A stretch of 44,845 bases of DNA from an uncultured Acidobacteriia bacterium. GTDB lineage: Bacteria; Acidobacteriota; Terriglobia; Bryobacterales; Bryobacteraceae. A program made the position numbers and the translations under genes. The stretch is from NCBI GenBank assembly GCA_903825445.1, contig CAIKAS010000045.1, forward strand, positions 1 to 44,845, written 5' to 3'. Each line of letters begins with the position of its first letter. Within the stretch, counting starts at the first letter, position 1. Below, piece by piece: positions 23,581 through 31,400 of the stretch. Below the pieces are notes generated by a model. The model was not told the DNA's origin. It searched no databases and was given only the letters and a program-made list of their open reading frames with translations.

Positions 23581-23943
23581 CGGCGATTTGCGGAAGGGTC
23601 AAGATGAAGCAGGGTGGCCGCCAATGGTTCCGCCAGACGGCTCTAAACGTGCTGCGAATCCCATCGGTTTCGATGGAAAGAGGCGCATTTTTGCAAGAGA
23701 TTTCAAACCCAGAGAAGCTCGACACGGCATCTAAAGGCAAAGTACGCTTTGGAATTGCGGCGCTGTCGAGAGCTTTGGCCTCGGCCTCAACGAAAATGTG
23801 CCAGTCTCTTCTGCTCGTATTCGGTGCGAACGATGGGCGTTCTGCGCGCGCTGAAAAGATTGATAGTCAGTTGCAACCGCTGATGAAGGAACTTCAACGG
23901 CCCGATCCTCCTGGCTCGGGCCGTGTCCAATAGAGAGTCAATT
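23581..23943. other. 363-base region without a convincing gene
   Basis: An open frame (23562-23933, plus) runs through it but overlaps the regulator's 3' end, has no ribosome site and no recognisable motif. A hairpin GGCCCGA/TCGGGCC (23899-23922, loop 10) precedes the next small ORF. Decayed coding sequence is possible. Confidence 0.4.
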
Positions 23944-24156
23944 ATGAACCTGGACGATATACTTCTGGAGCTACGCGCGGAGGCGACCCGCCTGGATGAC
24001 GCGATCCTGTCGATGGACCGATTGCAGAATTCAAGAGGCAAGCGGCTGGGCAGACCGCCCAAACGGCTGACAGAAGCGGCGAGAAACGGATCAACAGGCG
24101 GACCGGGGCAAGACCTGCCACAGGCGATAAACAAAGGAAATTACCGGCGCGGATGA
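23944..24156 (+). CDS. small coiled/AT-hook-like protein (70 aa), hypothetical
   Basis: From ATG 23944. The first 28 residues (DDILLELRAEATRLDDAILSMDRL) form an amphipathic helix or short coiled coil. A basic GKRLGRPPKRL segment follows, resembling an AT-hook or DNA-binding tail, then a Gly/Asn-rich end. Small proteins of this layout (acidic N-terminal helix, then GRPPK) recur in Acidobacteria as I recall; no function is known. A hairpin lies just upstream (23899-23922) and another, terminator-like, 73 bases after the stop (24229-24253). Confidence 0.5.
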   Translation: MNLDDILLELRAEATRLDDAILSMDRLQNSRGKRLGRPPKRLTEAARNGSTGGPGQDLPQAINKGNYRRG

Positions 24157-24228
24157 TTGCACGTGCTGAACGTGATCGGCACTTGTTATCCGCGTGACCG
24201 GATGTGGTCAGCAATGTCACGAGATTTC

Positions 24229-24253
24229 GTGGGCGGCTCGAATGAGCGCCCAC
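24229..24253 (+). terminator. terminator-like hairpin
   Basis: GTGGGC (24229-24234), one bulged G, GCTC, loop GAAT, GAGC, GCCCAC (24248-24253): ten base pairs with a tetraloop, followed by an AT-rich TTATAAA. It could end the transcript of the 70-aa gene. Confidence 0.45.
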
Positions 24254-24302
24254 TTATAAAGGCGCCGTCAGGCACTATGTGCTGGCTGTGCGTCATGGTA
24301 TT

Positions 24303-24334
24303 CCGCCGCGTTGGTTAGTTGTCCAACGCGGCGG
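24303..24334. repeat. 12-bp perfect inverted repeat
   Basis: CCGCCGCGTTGG (24303-24314) and CCAACGCGGCGG (24323-24334), loop 8. It lies 54 bases beyond the 3' end of the minus-strand tRNA and may help end that transcript; there is no T-run on either side. Confidence 0.5.
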
Positions 24335-24387
24335 GGGGCAAAATGCCAATAATCGGCAATATGTCCCACAAACAAAAAACTGAGGGA

Positions 24388-24464
24388 TGGTGGGCGCGGC
24401 AGGGCTCGAACCTGCAACCCTCAGCTTCGAAGGCTGATGCTCTATCCAATTGAGCTACGCGCCC
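24388..24464 (-). tRNA. tRNA-Arg, anticodon TCG
   Basis: Read on the minus strand: acceptor stem GGGCGCG/CGCGCCC, D-arm GCTC-AATTGGATA-GAGC, anticodon loop CTTCGAA (anticodon TCG, reads CGA and related Arg codons) in a TCAGC/GCTGA stem, T-arm GCAGG-TTCGAGC-CCTGC, discriminator A, and an encoded CCA (24390-24388). All stems pair fully. Confidence 0.96.
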
Positions 24465-24517
24465 GTGTCTCCATTATTGCAGTAGTCACGGCGGGGAGCC
24501 CGCGCTATCCTTGTCGC

Positions 24518-25108
24518 GTGGCACAACTGATTGAAATCGAAGTGAAGATTGCCGTGAATAGCGCCGCGCGGATTCGGGCAATCGTGCGGAAGGCGGGGTT
24601 TTGGGTGGCGAGTCCGCGGGCTTTCGAACAGAATCTGGTGCTGGACGATGCGGCGGGGTCGCTCAAGGCGAAGGGTTTGTTGCTGCGAGTACGAACGACG
24701 GGGAAGCGGGATGCCGGGCAATCGCCGTTATGTACCTTCAAAGGGCCAGCGAAAGAGACGCGGACGCATCACAAGCAACGCGAAGAGCGTGAGTTTTCGG
24801 CCAGCAGCGCGGAGGAGTGCCTGGCGGTTCTTGCAGGGGTTGGTTTTCGGCCCGCATTCCGGTACGAGAAGTTCCGGACCGTATACTCGCGACGGGCGCG
24901 GAAGGGCGTGATGGGTAACGGTCTGGTGGTGCTTGACGAGACGCCGATCGGAGTCTTCGTGGAACTCGAAGGGCCTGCGACGTGGATTGACCGGACGGCG
25001 AAGGAACTGGGGTTTTCGCGGATCGATTACATCACTAAGAGTTATGCGCGACTGTGGGAACAGTGGTGCGCGGAGCATGAGCTGGCCGTTGGAGATATGG
25101 TCTTTTGA
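24518..25108 (+). CDS. CYTH-domain protein (CyaB class IV adenylyl cyclase / triphosphatase family)
   Basis: 196 residues from GTG 24518; the open frame upstream overlaps the tRNA and is rejected. The CYTH signature ExExK is IEIEVK at residues 5-10. Other tunnel-fold residues: LLLRVRTTG, LCTFKGPAKE, EEREFSA, RYEKFRTVYSR and VFVELEGPATWID. CYTH enzymes bind triphosphates with divalent metal: some make cAMP (CyaB), others hydrolyse thiamine triphosphate or inorganic triphosphate. The overall layout, including the ending RIDYITKSYARLW, is nearest to the CyaB-like group, but catalytic output cannot be assigned. Confidence 0.85.
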   Translation: MAQLIEIEVKIAVNSAARIRAIVRKAGFWVASPRAFEQNLVLDDAAGSLKAKGLLLRVRTTGKRDAGQSPLCTFKGPAKETRTHHKQREEREFSASSAEECLAVLAGVGFRPAFRYEKFRTVYSRRARKGVMGNGLVVLDETPIGVFVELEGPATWIDRTAKELGFSRIDYITKSYARLWEQWCAEHELAVGDMVF

Positions 25109-25122
25109 TTCAGAAAAGTGCG

Positions 25123-25146
25123 TTTTACGGAAAGACGCAAAGAAAC
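25123..25146 (+). repeat. dispersed repeat, copy D (degenerate)
   Basis: TTTTACGGAAAGACGCAAAG then AAAC, 14 bases after the stop of the CYTH gene. It matches the AAAGACGCAAAG core of copy B. Confidence 0.5.
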
Positions 25147-25149
25147 GGA

Positions 25150-26187
25150 TCAACGGATCTGAAGCTGGACTAACTTAGTTTCGCCATCGTGCGGGGCGTC
25201 GGGCGGCGCAGGGATGGTTTGCGGCGCGCGCCAGAAATCCATGTACGATGTGTAGTGCACGCAGGCCACCGTGCATCGGGGCGCGCAACCTTTTTCCGTT
25301 ATGAATTCGCGGCGAATGTCGTCCTTCGTGTACTGAGCGAGGGGCTTGCCGGGATAACCGCGCTGCTGTGAACAGTAGTGCACCAGGCCGTCTTCGCACA
25401 CGTAGAGGTAGCGTGCGCCGGCGCGGCACTTCCATTTGTTCTCGATGCCGTGCGCGATGTTGTCCTGAAAATAATTCATGCGCGCATAGCTCTTCTTGCC
25501 CATGTCGCGGACCTGCAGATAGATGCTTTGCTCTTCATCGGAGAGCGGCTGTAACTGACCGCTGGAATCGTGGATGATGCCGACGGTTGTGGTGAAGCCG
25601 AGTTCGACGGCGCGCCTCGCCACGACGATGGCGTCATGCGGATGATGAATGCCGCCACCGACGACGGAATTAATGTTCACGTGGAAATCGGCATGCTCGG
25701 CGAGCCACTGCAGCCGGAGGTCGAGAGTCTTCAGGCTCTTTTTCGAAACGTCATCGGGTTCGACATTATCGATGGAAATCTGCATATGCTCGAGACCAGC
25801 ATCGTTGAGCTTCTGGATACGGTCGGCGTTGAGCAGAAAGCCGTTAGTGATCATGCCGGCCATGGCGCCGGTGCCACGGATTCGGCGGATCAGGTCGTCA
25901 AGATTCGGATGCAGGAGCGGTTCGCCACCACTGAAAGAGATGACGGAGGTGCCCAGTTCGCCGAGACGATCGATACGACGGTACATCTCATCGACGGGGA
26001 CGGGTTTGGAAAAATCGTCGAATTCGTTGCAATAAGTGCAGGAAAGATTGCAACGGCGGATGGGGATGATGTGGGCCAGGACGGGATGGTCCGTATCGAG
26101 AATGCCACTGGCGAGCATGCGCCATTCGCGGCTCACGCGATGCGCGGCAACCAGACGTCGGCTCAAGCGTGTGCTGAGTGTCGGCAT
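25150..26187 (-). CDS. radical SAM protein with SPASM-like C-terminus
   Basis: 345 residues from ATG 26187. The radical SAM motif is RCNLSCTYC (C46, C50, C53), which binds a 4Fe-4S cluster that cleaves S-adenosylmethionine. GGEPLLHPNL is the SAM-amino contact (GGE), and MQISIDNVEPDD follows the family core. C-terminal cysteines (KWKCRAGARYLYVCEDG, HYCSQQ, GCAPRCTVAC) suggest one or two extra clusters, as in SPASM enzymes that modify peptides or carry out other oxidations. The long open extension upstream (to 26505) is antisense-like to the cupin gene and is rejected. It is 61 bases downstream of the cupin gene and probably cotranscribed. No precursor peptide gene is recognised. Confidence 0.88.
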   Translation of the reverse strand: MPTLSTRLSRRLVAAHRVSREWRMLASGILDTDHPVLAHIIPIRRCNLSCTYCNEFDDFSKPVPVDEMYRRIDRLGELGTSVISFSGGEPLLHPNLDDLIRRIRGTGAMAGMITNGFLLNADRIQKLNDAGLEHMQISIDNVEPDDVSKKSLKTLDLRLQWLAEHADFHVNINSVVGGGIHHPHDAIVVARRAVELGFTTTVGIIHDSSGQLQPLSDEEQSIYLQVRDMGKKSYARMNYFQDNIAHGIENKWKCRAGARYLYVCEDGLVHYCSQQRGYPGKPLAQYTKDDIRREFITEKGCAPRCTVACVHYTSYMDFWRAPQTIPAPPDAPHDGETKLVQLQIR

Positions 26188-26248
26188 AGAAGTGAAAGAA
26201 CCATTACAACATACGGCGGGAAGCTGTAACCAGCACCGGGCAGTGCTA

Positions 26249-26614
26249 TCAAACGGCGTCCCGGTGGACGATATCCATGGAGAAAGCGGGGAGGCAGATG
26301 GCGATATATTCGGCACCTTCGGGTTCGGGCGTGCTGTAGCGGATCCACTCGCCACGGTGGGTGATGATGGCCTGGCCAGGGCGCACGTCGAACATGCCGC
26401 CTTTCGACTCGACGCGAAGCAGGCCGCGGAGCACGACGGTATATTCGTCGAACTCGGGCGTCTGTCCAGGTTCGACCCAACCGCCGGGGCTGCGCATGTG
26501 GGCAACGCTGGCGGCCTCGGTGGCGGTATTGACGCGGCCTACGAATTCGTCGATGAGTTTGGGCTTGTTGCCGGCGGAGGCGATACGGGTGGGTTGCGCG
26601 ATGAGTTGGGGCAT
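26249..26614 (-). CDS. cupin-domain protein
   Basis: 121 residues from ATG 26614, with AGGACA seven bases upstream on the minus strand. A single cupin_2-type barrel: RSPGGWVEPGQTPEFDEYTVV (motif 1, with Glu but few of the usual His ligands), GLLRVES and GQAIITHRGEWIRYSTP (motif 2, with His), ending in AEYIAICLPAFSMDIVHRD. With a reduced ligand set it may bind metal weakly or serve as a small-molecule binding or isomerase domain. It is followed on the same strand by the radical SAM gene. Function unknown. Confidence 0.78.
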   Translation of the reverse strand: MPQLIAQPTRIASAGNKPKLIDEFVGRVNTATEAASVAHMRSPGGWVEPGQTPEFDEYTVVLRGLLRVESKGGMFDVRPGQAIITHRGEWIRYSTPEPEGAEYIAICLPAFSMDIVHRDAV

Positions 26615-26650
26615 GATTGTCCTGTTAAGAGAATACTTGAGCGGGGCCAC

Positions 26651-26680
26651 TTGATCGGCAGCCCTGGAGAGGGCTACAAT
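26651..26680 (+). promoter_or_regulatory. promoter TTGATC-N18-TACAAT
   Basis: -35 TTGATC (26651-26656), -10 TACAAT (26675-26680). It is 26 bases upstream of the ATG at 26707, leaving room for the GCAGGG ribosome site. Confidence 0.6.
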
Positions 26681-26706
26681 GGCATTTTCGCGGGAACGCA
26701 GGGTCC

Positions 26707-26973
26707 ATGACTACGAGAGACGATTCCGATCCGTTAGCGCCGCACAGGGAAGCCGCATTTTTCTACGGCTTGTTCCTGCGTGGACACTCGCTGAACGCGC
26801 TGCGGCAGGATATCGACGTGCCGCGGGGCGTGGTGGATAAATGGCTCAGCGCGAAGGACTTCGAAGGCGCCTTCAAAGCCGATCTGGACCGGGTCTATCA
26901 ATATCGGAAGCGAGTGCTGGCGATATTTGAAAACCTGGTTTCTACCGAACACACTCGTGTAGCGGTGCAGTAG
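26707..26973 (+). CDS. small HTH-like protein (88 aa), hypothetical
   Basis: From ATG 26707, with GCAGGG six bases before it and a good promoter upstream. Residues 15-45 (EAAFFYGLFLRGHSLNALRQDIDVPRGVVDKWL) read like a helix-turn-helix of the transposase or DNA-binding type (quoted here as a whole only by position; key residues are G25, L28, V39 and W45). The rest is a basic helix (YQYRKRVLAIFENLVSTEH). Small proteins with the YRKRVLAIF element are, to my recollection, widespread in Acidobacteria. Not part of a visible operon; 39 bases separate it from the FAD oxidase. A DNA-binding role is inferred only from the pattern. Confidence 0.6.
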   Translation: MTTRDDSDPLAPHREAAFFYGLFLRGHSLNALRQDIDVPRGVVDKWLSAKDFEGAFKADLDRVYQYRKRVLAIFENLVSTEHTRVAVQ

Positions 26974-27012
26974 AAAGCGGACAACTAAAACCTCCACAAT
27001 CAAGTCCCGACA

Positions 27013-28437
27013 GTGCGGACTCCGGCACCCGATCTGCCAAAATTGAATATAGACATGCGGCCTGAGCCTGATTCCCCTTATCTCGCGGACGCCTCCGGTA
27101 TGCGCGGGTGCGCGTCCGAGGTTCTTATTCCAGAAAACGAAGCCGCACTGGCGCAGATTCTGCGCGATGCCACGGCGACAAATACCCCTGTCACTATTTC
27201 GGGCTCGGGAACCGGCGTTACGGGCGGGCGCGTGCCTGACGGCGGCTGGCTCGTATCTCTGGAACGGCTGAACAGCATCAGGATCGAAAAGGGATTCGCC
27301 GTTTGCGGGGCGGGTGCGTCTCTGGCGGCGATACAGGCTGCCGCCGCGCCGACAAAGCAGTTTTATGCGCCGGATCCGACGGAGAACAGCGCGTCGATTG
27401 GCGGGACGGTTTCGACGAACGCGAGCGGGTCACGCAGCTTTCTCTATGGCGATACGCGTCGGCATATCCGAGCGCTGCGCGTTGTGCTGGCGAACGGCGA
27501 AGTGCTGGCGCTACGACGCGGCGATAAGCCCACGTTCGAGATTCCGGTCCTGCCCGCACCGGACGTGAAGAAGAACACGGCCGGGTATTTCATGCGCGAA
27601 GGCATGGACTATATGGATCTGTTCATCGGAGCGGACGGAACGCTGGGTGTAGTGAGCGAAGTAGAAGTGACGCTCCTCGACACGCCGAAGAATCTTTTCA
27701 CCGGCGTGGTGTTTTTCGATTCCGACGAGCGGGCGCTCACGGCAGTGGACGAATGGCGGCCTGTGGCGGGGTTGCGGATGCTGGAGTATGTGGACAAAGC
27801 GTCACTTGACGTGGTGCGCAGCCGGTTTCCCGAGATACCAGCCGAGGCGTATGTGGCGCTGATGATTGAGCAGGATGTTTCGGGCAGCGACGATGTCGAG
27901 GAGGCGTGGCTGGATCGATTGGAAACGTCGGGCGCGCTGACGGACGATTCGTGGTTTGCGGCGTCGGCTACGGATCGCGAACGGTTCCGGCGGTTCCGGC
28001 ATGGTCTGGCGGAAGCGGTGAACGAAATCATTCGGCAACGCGGGTTGATGAAAGCGAATTCCGATTTTGCGGTACCGCTGGGGAAGAGCAGAGATATTTT
28101 ACGGCTCTATCGCGAGACTCTCGACCGCGAGTTTCCGGGGCAGTACGTGATTTTTGGGCATATCGGCGATGCACATGTTCACATCAACGTTCTGCCTCCG
28201 AATAAAGCGGAGTGGGAACGAGCCATGGGGCTGATGAAAGAATTTGCGGCCGCGGCCGTGGCGATGGGCGGAACGGTTTCGGCCGAACACGGGCTAGGGA
28301 AGCGCAAACGCGATTATCTGAAACTGCAGTTCACGCCGGATCAGATTGAGACGATGATGGGTGTAAAGAGACGGTTGGATCCGCAGTGGCTGCTGGGGCG
28401 GGGGACTCTGTTTGAGGCGCCGGAGACGATCCAGTAG
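27013..28437 (+). CDS. FAD-binding oxidase, GlcD/D-lactate dehydrogenase-like
   Basis: 474 residues from GTG 27013 (ATG 27055 is an alternative that keeps all domains). A PCMH-type FAD domain with the pyrophosphate loop SGSGTGVTGGRVPDGG, then YAPDPTENSASIGGTVSTNA and IGADGTLGVVSEVEVTLL, followed by the FAD-oxidase C-terminal domain with FGHIGDAHVHINVLP and GGTVSAEHGLGKRKRDYL. These carry the usual His and Glu residues of 2-hydroxy-acid oxidases such as D-lactate dehydrogenase. It is a second, distinct member of the family also seen at the left edge. There is no adjoining iron-sulfur subunit gene. It converges on the giant secreted-protein gene 23 bases downstream. Confidence 0.88.
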   Translation: MRTPAPDLPKLNIDMRPEPDSPYLADASGMRGCASEVLIPENEAALAQILRDATATNTPVTISGSGTGVTGGRVPDGGWLVSLERLNSIRIEKGFAVCGAGASLAAIQAAAAPTKQFYAPDPTENSASIGGTVSTNASGSRSFLYGDTRRHIRALRVVLANGEVLALRRGDKPTFEIPVLPAPDVKKNTAGYFMREGMDYMDLFIGADGTLGVVSEVEVTLLDTPKNLFTGVVFFDSDERALTAVDEWRPVAGLRMLEYVDKASLDVVRSRFPEIPAEAYVALMIEQDVSGSDDVEEAWLDRLETSGALTDDSWFAASATDRERFRRFRHGLAEAVNEIIRQRGLMKANSDFAVPLGKSRDILRLYRETLDREFPGQYVIFGHIGDAHVHINVLPPNKAEWERAMGLMKEFAAAAVAMGGTVSAEHGLGKRKRDYLKLQFTPDQIETMMGVKRRLDPQWLLGRGTLFEAPETIQ

Positions 28438-28460
28438 TTCCTTTCCTGGTTAGCACTTGC

Positions 28461-31400
28461 TCAATAGGCAATCGGCAGAATCGTCGTGTTGCTCACCCAA
28501 CCATCCTGCGATACGGTGAGCACGGTATTCCCGCCTGGTGTTCCGGGGGGAATCTGAAGATTGATTTGGTAGAGTCCCACGAAGCCAGGCGTCAATCCCG
28601 CGAACACCAATGGCAGCGTGTTCCCATTTAAAGTCAAGGTCGGTGCGGCAGTTGGACGTGCGAGTGGGTTGGAAGGAGAGACATTTCCGCTGGTCACGGG
28701 GTTGTCCGTTTGTCCCATTCCCAGCAGGAACATCACAATAAATTCCCCCGGTTGCGCTGGCGCCGTCGGCGATATTAACGCCCCAGTCAGGGCGTGTACC
28801 GCGATCAGTGTGCCATCGGGAAATGCATCGAGGCCCGGAGATGCTGACGTCAACTGAATGGTTGCAGGCGTTGCCAAAGCGCCGTTTGCGTTGATCACCA
28901 CCTGGTATTGCCCCGCAGGGTTCAGTTCAAACGGGATCTGAACATTGATCTGCCCCGGGCTTACGTAATAGAGCGGGGAAGGCATGCCGCCGATCAGAAC
29001 GGTGGTCCCGTTCAGTGTCGTTGGCAAGGGCGTTACAGTGGGCTGTGCGGGTACCGCTGCAAGGTTAGAGCCGTAGATCGCCATGATCGTGCCAGGAGCC
29101 AGCGCCGCGCCCACTTGGGGGTTAAAAACATGCACGGTTCCGTGCGGAGTAATCACGGGAGTGGCATTCGGTACCACTGCACCGACGATCTGCGCGGTTC
29201 CGGCAGCCAAAGCTGTCGCGGTTGCCCGAGCGGTGATTGTGATCTGGGCGGCCGATGCCCTCGGCGTCCACGTGGCAGAGTACAAGCCGGCAGTGGAGTC
29301 TGCGAGCGCGAGCGCGAGAGGCGGGTCGCCATTACTGAAAGTGGCTGTCACCTGACCAGTACCTACGTTGTTGCCGCAGTCATCTGCCAGCTTGATGGCG
29401 AGCGGCGTGGGCCACGATGCTGGAGCGGAAAAATTATTCACCAGCCCTGTCTGTGTTGGAACCAGTTTTGTGGGCGAACAAGCCGCCTTCGGAGTGAGAG
29501 CTTTCGGATTTTCGTCAGAAACAGTCACGCTTGCCGACCCACCGCCAGCGGACTGGACTATCAGCGTGACGTTGACGGTCCGAACGCCCGCATCGGAGAA
29601 CGCGTAGCTGACTCCGCCCGTATAGACTCCCGGGGCCAGACCGGACAAATCAATCGTGACGAGGGATGAATCGGGTGCAAGCGACGACGTGGTTCCCACT
29701 GCCGGCGCGACCGTTAGCCACGAACCTCCGTCTGTGGTGGCTGTCGCCGCCTGATAGCTTTGCGGCGTGGAGGAAGAGGTGTAGACTTTCACTACCTGGG
29801 GAGGCGCAGAACCGCCCGCCGCGGTCAAGAACAGCAAACCGGCGGGTTGCGGATCTGGTGCGTTTTGCAGATTCTGACTGACGTTCAGAACGACCTGATA
29901 ATCCTGCGGTGAATTAGACGCCCCTGTCGAAGTCAACTCAATCGTGGCGTAGTAGGCCTGGGCGGGGAGCAGCGCGGCACTGCTGTTCACCGAGTAACTA
30001 ACTGTTCCAGGTTGAGAATCCGATGCCGTTCCGCTGGTTGTATTCAGAGTCAGCCAGGCCGGTGCCTGCAACACAGTGGCCGCCCAACTCAAATTTCCTC
30101 CCGCCGCGCTTACGAGGAACGAGCCCGCCGTATTTCCCGGTGTGCCACCCGCTGGCATATTGAACTGCGTTCCTGCCGGCGCCAGATTCATACTGGCGAG
30201 TTGGGAGATAAAAAACGATACCGGCACCGATACGCTGCCCGCAGTTGTGACCACATCGACCGCAGTGCGAAAGAATCCAGTACCCAGAGTTCCCGGATCC
30301 ACTGTGATGCTTACTTGTGTGGCCGGCCCGCCCTGCAATGTCGCAGGGAAAGAGCCGGCCGTGCACCAGGCCGCCTCACAAGATACCGAGACGATAGTCA
30401 GGGTGCCACCTCCCGTGTTCTGAATTCCCAACGGCTGTGTTTGTGGCTGGGGCGGCGTTGACGAAGTTGTGAACGCGAGCAGCGTGCTCAGGACACTGAC
30501 CTGCGGCGGAGGTGCCGTTACCGTCAGCGTAACTACCAGGCTCTGCGTCTTTCCTGAGCAGGAAAACGACGTGCATGAAAGGGCCACGTCGGTGACATAA
30601 TTGCCGGCTGGCAGGTTCAGCGCAGCAGTGGTGAGACTGAGGGCGAGTGCTCCCGGCGTGTTGCCGCTGCTGGTTACGCTAAGCCACGGCGCGGTCGGAT
30701 TCACATTCGTCGTGTAATTCACGGGCTGAGAAACTACGGTAGATTGCACACCGACAGCCTGCCCAGGCGGCAGGCCAGTGGCCCCGATCATAACGGAGAA
30801 AGATGCACTGCCAGCCAGCAACTGAAGATCGGAAGTGGCCGATCGAATGACGATCGTGGTGTTCAGGGTTGCATGGTTCAGCGCCGAATCGACAACCGTA
30901 ATCGTTAACGGATAGATCCCATCTGACACCGGGGTTCCGCTCACCACGCCGCTGGATAGAACCAGGCCGGGGGGCAAAGCGCCCTCGGTTACCGTGAACG
31001 TGTACGGCGCCACTCCGCCCGTTGCGCTCAATATCTGCTGTGGGTAGGCAAAACTTACCACTCCCGATGGGAATGAGCCGCTGGATACAACGATCGGCGA
31101 AGCGACAATAGCGATTGTCACGCTGAGAGAAGTCACACCACCCGAGGCATCTTTCGCACCGACGCCAAAAGTAAATGTGCCCGGCGTCGTCGGGATCCCG
31201 GATATCGTTCCCGACGCTGCCAGCGATAGTCCAGCGGGGAGTGCACCGTTCAGAAGCGACCACGTGTAAGGGGGATTGCCACCGGTTGCCGTCAGCGTTT
31301 GGGAGTAGGGCGTCCCGGCAGTGCCTCCGGAAAGTCCGGACGCGCTCGCAGTGACCGGAGCCTGATGAATCGTCAGCGAGTAGGCACTGGAACTCGTGAG

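Noticed and set aside
23562..23933. 123-codon plus frame after the metalloregulator
   Set aside because: Overlaps the regulator's 3' end, lacks a ribosome site and motifs; noted only as possible decayed DNA.
24303..24334. 12-bp inverted repeat considered as an insertion-sequence end or CRISPR repeat
   Set aside because: Single copy, no transposase, no second repeat and no spacer array in the window.
25570..26229. 219-codon plus frame opposite the radical SAM gene
   Set aside because: Shadow of the minus-strand gene that carries the CxxxCxxC motif.
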